Assembly (NCBI GenBank): GCA_937926555.1
Contig: CALAZX010000002.1
Span: 1 to 29,586 of the forward strand
Source: an uncultured Negativicutes bacterium
GTDB taxonomy: Bacteria > Bacillota > Negativicutes > Acidaminococcales > Acidaminococcaceae
Direction of reading: 5' to 3'
Length of the DNA: 29,586 nucleotides
Made by a program: the position numbers and the translations under genes. The notes under the pieces were generated by a model. That model was not told the origin of the DNA and searched no databases. It saw only the letters and a program-made list of their open reading frames with translations. Below are positions 14,675 to 22,297 of the stretch, one piece after another (within the stretch, counting starts at the first letter, position 1; every line of letters begins with the position of its first letter).

Positions 14675-16342
14675 CTAGAAGTCGCCGTAGACAGTGCTGT
14701 GGGGAGCCTGTATGTCCTCACCCATGGATTTCACCTCTTCGGCGTTCTCCGTCTTGGTGAGGATGTAGAGGTAGTCGCCCTGGCGCAGGACGGTCTCGCC
14801 GTCAGGCACCAGCTGGTCGGGACCGCGTTTCACGTCCACCAGCAGGCAGCAGTGGGGCCACTTGATATCCCGGACCCGTTTGTTCTCCAGGATGCTGCCG
14901 CTGCACACGGGCACCTCGATGATGTCCCGCTCGTCTTTCACCATGTTCTCCGGGGGAGCAGTGCGGTTCTCCAGCTGTTTCACCAGCAGGGCCTCGTAGA
15001 TAGGCTGCCCGCCCAGCATCTCGGCGATCACATAGGCGATGGCGGAGGCGATGGCCAGTACCATCATGTGGTCGAAGCTGCCGGTCATCTCCATGATCAG
15101 GACGGTGCCCGTGATGGGGGCCCGCACCGAGGCGGAGAAGAAGGCGGCCATGGCGATGATGATGATATTGGGCAGCTGCTCCGGCAGGATCAGTCCCAGG
15201 GCGATGAGGCCGTTGGCGCAGAGGCTGCCGGTAAGGGCGCCCAGCACCAGCATGGGCAGGAAGAAGCCGCCGGGGACGCCGCAACCGTAGCTGACCAGGG
15301 TGAAGAGGAACTTGCCCACAATCAGCAGCACCAGCAGCTTGCTGGGGAAGGACTGGAGGGCCAGCTCGTTCACCAGGATGTTGCCGCCGCCCAGGACCTG
15401 GGGGAGGACAAAACCCAGCACACCGGATACCAGCAGGGCGAACGCCACTTTGCTGTACCCGTTGGGGAAGATGGACAGCTTGTAGAACCGTCCCACGTTC
15501 AGAAGTCCCTTGTTGAAGATGACCCCGGCCACGCCGGCGATGATGGCGGTGAGGATGGGGAAGAGGATATGGTAGTCCAGAGCCAGGGGCTGCAGTCCGT
15601 AGAAACTGAAGATGGTGGCCCGGCCGAAAAGTATCCGGGAGATGAAGGTGGCTGTCAGCGCCGCCGCCATGGCGGGGAGCAGAACCACGGCGGAGAAGTT
15701 CCGGTGGAGCTCCTCCAGAGCGAAGATCACACCGGCCAGAGGAGCGTTGAAAGCCGTGGCCAGACCTGCGCTGGCACCGCTGGTGATGAGGTAGCGCTCC
15801 TCCATCCGGGTCCGTCCCAGGAATCGGCTGATGCCCTGTGCGGCCACCGCGCCAATCTGGATCGAGGGGCCCTCGCGGCCCAGGGACAGGCCGGCGCCCA
15901 GACCGATGACACCGCCGCTGAGCTTCACCCAGAGGATGCGGAACCAGTTCATCCGCATGAGCCCCAGGATGACGCCTTTCACCTGGGGAATGCCGCTTCC
16001 CGAGGCCATGGGCTCATGGTGTGAGATGCGGTACAGCACGTAGGCCACCACCAGCAGTCCTGCGAACCAGAGGAAGGAGTAGTGGGGCTCGTTGTTCTCC
16101 AGGAAGGCGAAGGCCTGTATGCGCCATTCCTCCGCCTCGGTGAGGAGGTAGCGGAAGAGGCTGATGATGAGGCCGGAGAAGACACCCACCAGGATGCCCT
16201 CCCAGAACAGGGTGATCTGGAATTTCTTCCAGTTGTTCAGGGAGTTGTAGGTCTTCATCACCTGGGAGGTGCTCTGGTGTTTCCGGTTCTTGTTAAGTTG
16301 GAATGTATGTCGAAGCCGTTCAGTGAGATTCGCGAATTTCAT
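14675..16342 (-). CDS. CLC-family Cl-/H+ exchanger with C-terminal TrkA-C domain
   Basis: A 555-residue inner-membrane protein. The CLC core (about 45-450) shows the selectivity motifs GSGIPQ (115-120), GREGPSIQ with the gating Glu157, and GGFFLP. Glu211 in ALEELHRNF aligns with the internal proton glutamate (Glu203) of E. coli ClcA. With both glutamates present, a proton-coupled exchanger is more likely than a passive channel. The tail (about 480-545: DIIEVPVCSGSIL, VRDIKWPHCCLLVDVKRG, VLRQGDYLYILT) is a TrkA-C/RCK-C domain, a likely ligand-sensing regulator known from other bacterial CLCs. ATG 16342 has AAGGA upstream. It is monocistronic, with an extended -10 promoter at 16445-16453. A role in acid resistance or halide balance is inference. 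Confidence 0.9.
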   Translation of the reverse strand: MKFANLTERLRHTFQLNKNRKHQSTSQVMKTYNSLNNWKKFQITLFWEGILVGVFSGLIISLFRYLLTEAEEWRIQAFAFLENNEPHYSFLWFAGLLVVAYVLYRISHHEPMASGSGIPQVKGVILGLMRMNWFRILWVKLSGGVIGLGAGLSLGREGPSIQIGAVAAQGISRFLGRTRMEERYLITSGASAGLATAFNAPLAGVIFALEELHRNFSAVVLLPAMAAALTATFISRILFGRATIFSFYGLQPLALDYHILFPILTAIIAGVAGVIFNKGLLNVGRFYKLSIFPNGYSKVAFALLVSGVLGFVLPQVLGGGNILVNELALQSFPSKLLVLLIVGKFLFTLVSYGCGVPGGFFLPMLVLGALTGSLCANGLIALGLILPEQLPNIIIIAMAAFFSASVRAPITGTVLIMEMTGSFDHMMVLAIASAIAYVIAEMLGGQPIYEALLVKQLENRTAPPENMVKDERDIIEVPVCSGSILENKRVRDIKWPHCCLLVDVKRGPDQLVPDGETVLRQGDYLYILTKTENAEEVKSMGEDIQAPHSTVYGDF

Positions 16343-16444
16343 GATTGGTCCTTTTCTCCATCAGACAGACGGGGTCATATATTGTTCCGGTAATGTTGGG
16401 ATACGGTTGTGTTACCGTGTTCTTACAGATTCTCCATAATAAAT

Positions 16445-16453
16445 ATTATATCA
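16445..16453 (-). promoter_or_regulatory. Extended -10 promoter of the CLC exchanger gene
   Basis: On the minus strand, TGATATAAT (16453-16445). No good -35 is seen. The leader of about 95 bases holds inverted CGGTAA (16388-16393) and TTACCG (16412-16417). Confidence 0.55.
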
Positions 16454-16577
16454 CATCCGGGAAACCCCGTATATTTGCGGAGGGAAAAAACGGGCAGGGC
16501 GGAAAACGGCGGCAAATCCGATGGAAACAGGGGAAATGCGGAAAAAGACGGAAAGAAGACAGAAAAACGGAAGATTA

Positions 16578-16586
16578 TGATATAAT
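16578..16586 (+). promoter_or_regulatory. Extended -10 promoter of yigZ
   Basis: TGATATAAT with a poor -35 (AAGACA at 16556, spacer 19). The start near 16593 leaves room only for the ribosome site. Confidence 0.55.
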
Positions 16587-16618
16587 AGGTAACGATAATG
16601 CGGAGGAGGACGGATAAC

Positions 16619-17236
16619 ATGAGGACAATCGCCAGGAACGTGCGGGTGGAGCAGGTCATCGAGAAGAGCCGCTTCATCTGCACGCTGCGCAAGGTCTCCT
16701 CGGAGGAGGAGGCCCAGGCGTTCATCAAAGAGATAAAGAAGGAGTTCTGGGACGCCACTCACAACTGCAGCGCCTATCTGGTGGACGACCGGAGCCAGCG
16801 CTCCAGTGACGACGGGGAGCCTTCCGGCACCGCGGGCGTGCCTATGCTGGGCGTGCTCCAGAGCCGGGAGCTGACCGGGACGGCCGCCGTGGTGACACGG
16901 TATTTCGGCGGCATCAAGCTGGGTGCCGGCGGACTGGTGCGAGCCTATTCCGGCAGCGTGGCCCAGGCGGTGGAGGAGGCCGGACTGGCCGAGATCATCC
17001 CGGTGGGGGACTACACCTTCCACTGCGGCATGGCGGAATCCGGCAAAATCATGAATCTGCTGTTCCAGCAGGACATCTTCGAGATCGCCGACACCCTGTA
17101 CGGCACCGAGGTCACTTTCCTCCTGCGGATGCCCGAGCGGCGCAAGGAGGAGGCGGAGGCCTGGCTCACGGACACACTGCAGCGGGAGACGGAACTGGAG
17201 AAAGTGGGCGGAAGCCTGGAGGAATGCCCCATTTGA
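16619..17236 (+). CDS. yigZ: YigZ/IMPACT family protein
   Basis: A 205-residue cytosolic protein with the two-domain YigZ layout. The UPF0029/Impact N-terminal domain (about 1-115) carries the signature SQRSSDDGEPSGTAGVPML and AAVVTRYFGGIKLGAGGLVRAY. A small ferredoxin-like C-terminal domain (about 135-195, TFHCGMAESGKIMNLL) follows. Eukaryotic IMPACT modulates GCN2; bacterial YigZ has a possible link to RNA or protein binding, but no settled reaction. ATG 16619 is chosen because GGAGGAGG lies at 16602-16609; the in-frame ATG at 16598 overlaps that ribosome site. The promoter of the next gene overlaps its 3' end region. Confidence 0.9.
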   Translation: MRTIARNVRVEQVIEKSRFICTLRKVSSEEEAQAFIKEIKKEFWDATHNCSAYLVDDRSQRSSDDGEPSGTAGVPMLGVLQSRELTGTAAVVTRYFGGIKLGAGGLVRAYSGSVAQAVEEAGLAEIIPVGDYTFHCGMAESGKIMNLLFQQDIFEIADTLYGTEVTFLLRMPERRKEEAEAWLTDTLQRETELEKVGGSLEECPI

Positions 17237-17242
17237 CGTAAA

Positions 17243-17251
17243 TGATATAAT
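17243..17251 (+). promoter_or_regulatory. Extended -10 promoter of the metal ABC operon
   Basis: TGATATAAT, 7 bases after the yigZ stop. The -35 region falls inside yigZ and is weak. TTGACG at 17233 is too close to act as its -35. Confidence 0.5.
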
Positions 17252-17266
17252 AAAGGTAGGCTTTTA

Positions 17267-17303
17267 ATAAACCCGTCAAACGGGAACCTGAAAGGTGGTT
17301 TAT
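17267..17303 (+). promoter_or_regulatory. Leader inverted repeats that could cover the ribosome site of the metal-binding protein gene
   Basis: ATAAACC (17267-17273) can pair with GGTTTAT (17297-17303), which abuts the ATG and includes part of the AGGTGG ribosome site. CCCGT (17272-17276) and ACGGG (17280-17284) form an inner hairpin that overlaps the outer stem by two bases. Translational control or a metalloregulator operator are both possible. Confidence 0.4.
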
Positions 17304-17304
17304 C

Positions 17305-18192
17305 ATGAAAAAAGTTTTCCTTGTTGTAATGAGTCTGATGTGTCTGTTCCTGTGGGGCTGCGGCGGTAAGGACGCGGCCAACGCCGGAGGGGAGAAGAAA
17401 GTGCAGGTTGTGGCCAGCTTCTTCCCCATGGCTGAATTCGCCAAGAACGTGGGCGGACAGCATGTGGATGTGACCACACTGATCGCCGACGGCGTGGAGC
17501 CCCATGACTGGGAACCCACCGCCAAAGACCTGTCCAAGATCAAAGATGCGGATATCTTCGTCTACAACGGCATCGTGGAGCCCTGGGCCCCCAAGGCCGC
17601 TGAGAGCCTGGATCCCAAGAAAGTGGAAGTGGTGGAGGCCGGCAAAGCGCTGATCGAAGCCGCAGGCAAGAACGACCCCCATGTATGGGTGAGCCCCAAA
17701 GAGGCCGCCGGTGAAGTGAAAGTCATCACCGAAGCCCTGATCAAGAAGGATCCGGCCCACAAAGCCGATTACGAGAAGAACAGCAAGGCCTACCTGGATA
17801 AACTGGCCCAGCTGGACAAAGAGCTGAAGGAAGTGGCCTCCACGGCGAAACGGAAAGAGTTCGTCACCACCCACGCCGCTTTCAACTACCTGGCCCACGA
17901 CTACGGTCTGGTGCAGGTGGCAGCCATGGGCATCAGCCCGGACGCGGAGCCGGCTCCCGCCGACCTGACCCGTCTGGTGAACCTGGTGAAAGACAAGAAA
18001 ATCAAATACGTCTTCTTTGAGGAACTGGTAAGCCCGAAAGTTTCCGAGACCATCGCCGAGGCCGCAGGCGCCAAGACCATGGTGCTCAGCCCGCTGGAAG
18101 GCCTCAGCACCGAGCAGCGCAAGGCCGGTGAGGACTATATCAGCGTGATGAAGCAGAACATCGCCAACCTGAAGAAGGCGCTGAACGAATAA
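17305..18192 (+). CDS. znuA: Metal (Zn/Mn) ABC transporter substrate-binding lipoprotein
   Basis: A 295-residue cluster A-I binding protein. The lipoprotein signal ends with a lipobox before Cys19 (LWGC). Three histidines expected to bind metal are His67 (GVEPHDWEP), His126 (NDPHVW) and His190 (TTHAAFNYL); a fourth ligand is less clear. The long central helix (about 150-180) is typical. The histidine-rich loop of E. coli ZnuA is absent. EPHDWEP and the late SPLEGLS segment look more like the zinc group than the manganese group, but Zn versus Mn cannot be settled by eye. It heads the operon with the ATPase and permease genes; the roughly 130-base gap to the ATPase holds no terminator. Confidence 0.88.
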   Translation: MKKVFLVVMSLMCLFLWGCGGKDAANAGGEKKVQVVASFFPMAEFAKNVGGQHVDVTTLIADGVEPHDWEPTAKDLSKIKDADIFVYNGIVEPWAPKAAESLDPKKVEVVEAGKALIEAAGKNDPHVWVSPKEAAGEVKVITEALIKKDPAHKADYEKNSKAYLDKLAQLDKELKEVASTAKRKEFVTTHAAFNYLAHDYGLVQVAAMGISPDAEPAPADLTRLVNLVKDKKIKYVFFEELVSPKVSETIAEAAGAKTMVLSPLEGLSTEQRKAGEDYISVMKQNIANLKKALNE

Positions 18193-18325
18193 CAGGAACA
18201 ACAGCAGAAACAGAGGAAAGAAATAAAGACCGGAAACAAAGACCGGGAATGAAGAACTGAATCAATGAAGAGACAGGGGGATGGCGGCAGCGTCATCCCT
18301 CAATAACAGGAGAAAGGCAGAGCGT

Positions 18326-19042
18326 ATGAACATCATCCAAGTAGAGAATCTGGGATTCAATTTCGGGGAAGGCTGGATTTTCCGGAACCTGAACCTGGAG
18401 ATCGCACAGGGGGACTTCGTGGCCGTCATCGGCGCCAACGGTGCCGGCAAGAGCACACTCCTCCGGCTGATCGCCAACATCCTCAATCCCACGGAAGGCG
18501 GCATTTCCCTGTACGGGAAGCGGCTCTCCGAATTCAGGGAGTGGGGGAAGATCGGCTATGTGCCCCAGAATCCCGGCCGGCAGCAGCGGAACTTCCCCAT
18601 CTCGGTGCGGGAAGTGGTGAAGCTGGGCCGTCTGGACGGACGGAGCATGTTCAAGCGTTTCAGCCAGGAGGATGAGGCCGCCGTGGAGCGGATCATCCAC
18701 CGTTTCTCCCTGGAGGAGATCCAGGGCCGCAAGATCGGTGAGCTCTCCGGCGGCCAGCAGCAGCGGGTGTTCCTGGCACGGGCCATGGTCAACGACCCGG
18801 AGCTGCTTCTCCTGGACGAGCCGGCCACCGGTGTGGACCCGGACGCCAAGGTGGAGCTGTACCGGCTGCTGGGCGATCTGAACCGGGAAGGCGGCAAGAC
18901 CATCGTCATGGTGTCCCATGACCTGGAGCTGGCCGCCCGGTACGCCAGAAGCGCCCTCTGCCTGGACCAGGGGATCTGCTTCTGGGGCGGAGTGCAGGAG
19001 GCCCTGTGCCACCGTCACAAGCATGGTTATTTCTACCGCTGA
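18326..19042 (+). CDS. znuC: Metal ABC transporter ATP-binding protein
   Basis: A 238-residue cytosolic ATPase that powers the Zn/Mn importer. Walker A is GANGAGKST (36-44), Q-loop in GYVPQNPG, signature LSGGQQQR near 138-145, Walker B LLLLDEPATGVD, and switch histidine in VSHDLELA. ATG 18326 is chosen because AGGAGAAAGG lies at 18308-18317 and the ABC fold begins at MNIIQVENLG; the frame is open further upstream. The size and the short tail fit the ZnuC/MntB class. Confidence 0.92.
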   Translation: MNIIQVENLGFNFGEGWIFRNLNLEIAQGDFVAVIGANGAGKSTLLRLIANILNPTEGGISLYGKRLSEFREWGKIGYVPQNPGRQQRNFPISVREVVKLGRLDGRSMFKRFSQEDEAAVERIIHRFSLEEIQGRKIGELSGGQQQRVFLARAMVNDPELLLLDEPATGVDPDAKVELYRLLGDLNREGGKTIVMVSHDLELAARYARSALCLDQGICFWGGVQEALCHRHKHGYFYR

Positions 19043-19051
19043 CAGGCGGCG

Positions 19052-19102
19052 GTGCGGCGTGCCGACATACAGCGCATCACTGTGCGGCGGACCGTCATAC
19101 AG
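19052..19102 (+). repeat. Imperfect 21-bp direct repeat between the ATPase and permease genes
   Basis: Copies at 19052-19072 and 19082-19102 match at 18 of 21 bases, with a 30-bp period. Just downstream are the hairpin GCGGGGC/GCCCCGC (19112-19128) and the palindrome GCTCCCATGGGAGC (19147-19160). None has a T-tract, so they could be an mRNA processing or stability element inside the operon. Confidence 0.6.
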
Positions 19103-19186
19103 AAGAACGGCGCGGGGCCGAGCCCCGCATAAGATAGAACAATACAGCTCCCATGGGAGCGGAAGAGAAAAGTGAGGATTTGCCGG

Positions 19187-19993
19187 ATGGAAATGTTTAC
19201 GATGGATTTTATGGTACGGGCCTGGCTGGCCGGGATTGTCATGGCGGTGATATGTCCGCTGATCGGCAGTTTCCTGGTGCTGCGTCATCAGTCCATGATT
19301 GGTGACGGGCTGGGACATATCGCCTTCGCCGGTGTGGCGGGCGGCGCCCTGATGGGCTTCCAGCCTGTGCTGGCGGCCGCGGTGGTGACGGTGTTCGGCG
19401 CCGTGGTCATCGAGAAGGTGCGGACCACACTGAAGGATTTCTCCGACATGATCCTGGCCATCTTCTTCTATGCCGGCATCGGCCTGGCGGTGATCTTCAC
19501 CAGCCTGAACCATACCGGCGGCTTCAGTCTCAGCAGCTTCCTCTTCGGCAGCCTGATGACCATCTCCGGGGAGGACCTGTATATCGTGGCGGCCCTGGGG
19601 CTGTTCACCATCCTCTTCGTGGCGGTGCTGTACCGGCCTCTCCAGTACCTGGCCTTCGACGAGACGTCGGCCAAGGTGGCGGGGCTTCCCATCGACGCGC
19701 TGAACCTGTGGCTCAGCGTGCTGACGGCACTGACCGTGGCACTGTCCATGCGGATTGTGGGCATCCTGCTGGTATCGGCCATGATGGTCATCCCGGTAGC
19801 CTGCTCCCTGCAGTCGGCAAAGAGCTTCTCCGGCACCATCTTCGGCGGTATCGCGTATGCCCTGTTCTCCGTGGTGGTGGGGATGATCCTCTCCTACGAG
19901 CTGAACCTGGCTCCCGGCGGCACCATCGTCATGGTGGGCACCGCCTGCTTCATTGTCAGCCTGGTGCGGCGTCTCTGCGGCGGCAGGAAATAA
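19187..19993 (+). CDS. znuB: Metal ABC transporter permease
   Basis: A 268-residue inner-membrane subunit of the ABC-3 family, with about 8-9 hydrophobic segments. Family landmarks are the early LIGSFLVLRHQSMIGDGLGHIAFAGVAGG, a mid DETSAKVAGLPIDALN loop after the YRPLQYLAFDE segment, and MRIVGILLVSAMMVIPVACSLQ near the C-terminal third. ATG 19187 is chosen because TGAGGA lies 8 bases before it; the upstream in-frame GTG 19172 would add five residues. The 144-base gap after the ATPase gene holds repeats but no terminator, so co-transcription is likely. Confidence 0.9.
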   Translation: MEMFTMDFMVRAWLAGIVMAVICPLIGSFLVLRHQSMIGDGLGHIAFAGVAGGALMGFQPVLAAAVVTVFGAVVIEKVRTTLKDFSDMILAIFFYAGIGLAVIFTSLNHTGGFSLSSFLFGSLMTISGEDLYIVAALGLFTILFVAVLYRPLQYLAFDETSAKVAGLPIDALNLWLSVLTALTVALSMRIVGILLVSAMMVIPVACSLQSAKSFSGTIFGGIAYALFSVVVGMILSYELNLAPGGTIVMVGTACFIVSLVRRLCGGRK

Positions 19994-19999
19994 GAGAAA

Positions 20000-20015
20000 A
20001 GTTTCACGTGAAACA
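20000..20015. promoter_or_regulatory. parS: parS-like site, one edge mismatch
   Basis: AGTTTCACGTGAAACA keeps the full 14-bp palindrome GTTTCACGTGAAAC (20001-20014); only the outermost T is A. It starts 7 bases after the permease stop and touches the terminator stem. Confidence 0.75.
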
Positions 20016-20042
20016 AAACGGGAAGGCGACTTCCCGTTTTTT
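20015..20042 (+). terminator. Rho-independent terminator of the metal ABC operon
   Basis: An 11-bp stem (AAAACGGGAAG with CTTCCCGTTTT), a 4-base loop GCGA, and a T-run to 20042. Confidence 0.9.
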
Positions 20043-20089
20043 GTTTGCCGTTTTTTCTTTTTTGGGGAAAAGCGGGGGCTTCCGTTTTG

Positions 20090-20098
20090 TGCTAAAAT
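20090..20098 (+). promoter_or_regulatory. Extended -10 promoter of the PHP phosphoesterase gene
   Basis: TGCTAAAAT, about 28 bases before the ATG; no good -35. GGAGG at 20111-20115 is the ribosome site. Confidence 0.5.
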
Positions 20099-20125
20099 AG
20101 AAAGAGTAATGGAGGTTAACACAAC

Positions 20126-20941
20126 ATGAAAGCTGATTTGCATATACACACCACCGCCTCCGACGGCACCTGGGACCCCCGGCAGCTCATCGGGGAACTG
20201 GGCAGGGCGGGCATCGGTGTTTTCGCCGTCACGGACCATGACTCCACCGCCAATGTGGCGGAGGCCATGGAGCTGGCACGGGGTGCGGGTTTGAAGTGCA
20301 TCCCCGGCGTGGAGCTGAACTCCACCAAGGACGGGCACAACTACCATATCCTGGGCTACGGCATGGACCTGGAATCCCCGGCGCTGCGGGAGCTTTGCCG
20401 GCACAATATCGGACTGCTGGAGCAGAAGGACGACGACAGCATCCGGGTGCTCATCGAGAAGGGGGAGAACCTCTCCATGGAGGAGTTCCACCGGTATGAG
20501 TACGACCGCCACCGTGGCGGATGGAAGGCCCTGGCCTACCTCATCGACAAAGGCATCTGCCGGGACGTGAACGAGTTCTTCCAGCGGATCTTCACCGCGG
20601 AGAACCATCTGGGCTTCCCGGAGTTCCCCTCGGTGGCGGAAGTGGTGGATGTGATCCACCGGGCCGGCGGACTGGCCATCTGCGCCCATGTGGCCAGCGA
20701 TTTCCACGGGGCGGGGCTGGAGGAGTGCATGCCCCGGATGCGGGAGGAGGACCTGGACGGGTTCGAGTGCTTCCACTGCAACCATTCCCCGGAGAACAGC
20801 CTGAAGCTGGAGGAGTACTGCCGCAGGCAGGGGCTCTGCATCACCGGCGGCAGCGACTGCCACGGCAGCTTCGTGCCCAGCCGCCATCTGGGCGTCCCCG
20901 CCGTGGAGGCAGAGCGGCTGCGGCTGCCGGGACTGCTGTGA
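20126..20941 (+). CDS. PHP-domain metal-dependent phosphoesterase
   Basis: A 271-residue cytosolic enzyme of the polymerase-and-histidinol-phosphatase fold. The four PHP motifs are visible: DLHIHTTASDGT (His6, His8), AVTDHDS, an Ala-His pair in LAICAHVA, and the C-terminal GGSDCHGS. The length and motif set match the YciV/RNase AM group, members of which remove phosphate from 3',5'-nucleoside bisphosphates or trim RNA 5' ends. That precise activity is inferred. It follows a terminator and has its own extended -10 promoter, so it starts a new unit; the 208-base gap after it contains inverted repeats but no clear terminator. Confidence 0.88.
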   Translation: MKADLHIHTTASDGTWDPRQLIGELGRAGIGVFAVTDHDSTANVAEAMELARGAGLKCIPGVELNSTKDGHNYHILGYGMDLESPALRELCRHNIGLLEQKDDDSIRVLIEKGENLSMEEFHRYEYDRHRGGWKALAYLIDKGICRDVNEFFQRIFTAENHLGFPEFPSVAEVVDVIHRAGGLAICAHVASDFHGAGLEECMPRMREEDLDGFECFHCNHSPENSLKLEEYCRRQGLCITGGSDCHGSFVPSRHLGVPAVEAERLRLPGLL

Positions 20942-21149
20942 GCCGCGGCGGAGAAGGCGCGGACCGCAACGGAAAAGACACAGACTGATGATAGAATGGT
21001 CCGGAAGCGGAGGACGGGATGTCCGGACGCAGGAAGAGGACAGCGTATTCTATCGATATAAAGAGAAAACAGGCGATATCCGGAGGGATTGCGGGACAAC
21101 TGCTCCATGACAACGGATATCCGCCGGAAAAGCAGAAGGAGAGAGTATC

Positions 21150-22277
21150 ATGACAAAATCCACCGTTTATTTCACCGACTTCCATGTTCCCTATGGCGGC
21201 AGATCCCTGCCGGAGAAGCTGGAGTTCCTGCTGAAGAAGGCCGGCATGGAGACCATCGACTTCAAGAACAAGTTCGTGGCCATCAAGATGCATTTCGGCG
21301 AGGCCGGCAACCTGGCCTATCTGCGCCCCAACTACGCCAAAGTGGTGGTGGACCTGGTGAAGGCATGCGGCGGCAAGCCTTTCCTCACGGACTGCAACAC
21401 CTTGTATGTAGGATCCCGCAAGGAGGCCCTGGAGCATCTGGACACCGCCTATACCAACGGTTTCAATCCCTTCTGCACCGGCTGCCATGTGATCATCGCC
21501 GACGGCCTGAAGGGCACCGATGAGGCCTATCTGCCTGTCCGCGGCGGCGAGCTGGTGAAGGAGGCCAAAGTGGGCCGGGCCATTGCGGATGCGGACATCA
21601 TCATCTCCCTGAACCATTTCAAGGGCCATGAGTCCGCCGGTTTCGGCGGCGCCCTGAAGAATATCGGCATGGGCGGCGGCAGCCGTGCCGGCAAGATGGA
21701 GCAGCACAGCAACAGCAAGGTGAAGGTCAACCAGGAGGACTGCGTGGGCTGCGGCAAGTGCGCCGGAATCTGCGCCCATGACGTGCCGGTGATCGAGAAC
21801 GGCAAGAGCTATATCGACGCCGAGCGCTGTGTGGGCTGCGGCAGATGTCTGGGCCTGTGTCCCACCGACGCCATCACCCCGCTGGAGTGGGGCTCCGTCA
21901 TCTCCCTGAACAAGAAGATGGCGGAATACACCGCGGCCATCGTGGACGGCAAACCCCATTTCCACATCAGCCTCATCGTGGATGTGTCCCCCTACTGCGA
22001 CTGCCACAAGGAGAACGACATCCCCATTGTGCCGGATATCGGCATGCTGGCGTCCTTCGACCCGGTGGCCCTGGACCAGGCCTGCGCCGATCTGGTGAAC
22101 AAGGCCGAGCCCATGCCCGGCTCCGAGCTGTACAAGAACCTGCAGAAGGACCCGGAAGGCACCTGTGGACATGACCATTTCCACAACACCACTCCGAAAT
22201 CCGAGTGGAAGACCTGCCTGGCCCATGCGGAGAAGCTGGGCGTAGGCACCCGTGAGTACGAGCTGGTGAGAGTGTGA
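21150..22277 (+). CDS. DUF362 protein with two [4Fe-4S] ferredoxin motifs
   Basis: A 375-residue cytosolic iron-sulfur protein. The DUF362 region (residues 1-185 and the C-terminal third) includes AIKMHFGEAGN, KPFLTDCNTLY, HVIIADGLKG and SLNHFKGHESAGFGGALKNIGMG. Inserted at about 190-250 are two ferredoxin clusters, CVGCGKCAGIC and CVGCGRCLGLC, each with the cysteine spacing for one [4Fe-4S]. Further cysteines and histidines near the C-terminus (YCDCHKEN, TCGHDHFHN) may bind metal. The function is unknown; electron transfer is the safest reading. AAGGAGAGAG precedes ATG 21150. The CoA-transferase gene begins 20 bases later, which suggests a shared transcript. Confidence 0.88.
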   Translation: MTKSTVYFTDFHVPYGGRSLPEKLEFLLKKAGMETIDFKNKFVAIKMHFGEAGNLAYLRPNYAKVVVDLVKACGGKPFLTDCNTLYVGSRKEALEHLDTAYTNGFNPFCTGCHVIIADGLKGTDEAYLPVRGGELVKEAKVGRAIADADIIISLNHFKGHESAGFGGALKNIGMGGGSRAGKMEQHSNSKVKVNQEDCVGCGKCAGICAHDVPVIENGKSYIDAERCVGCGRCLGLCPTDAITPLEWGSVISLNKKMAEYTAAIVDGKPHFHISLIVDVSPYCDCHKENDIPIVPDIGMLASFDPVALDQACADLVNKAEPMPGSELYKNLQKDPEGTCGHDHFHNTTPKSEWKTCLAHAEKLGVGTREYELVRV

Positions 22278-22297
22278 GCGGAGAGAGGGACGGACAG

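Noticed and set aside
14821..14840. GTTTCACGT at 14827 as a fourth parS.
   Set aside because: Only the left half matches and it lies inside the CLC coding sequence.
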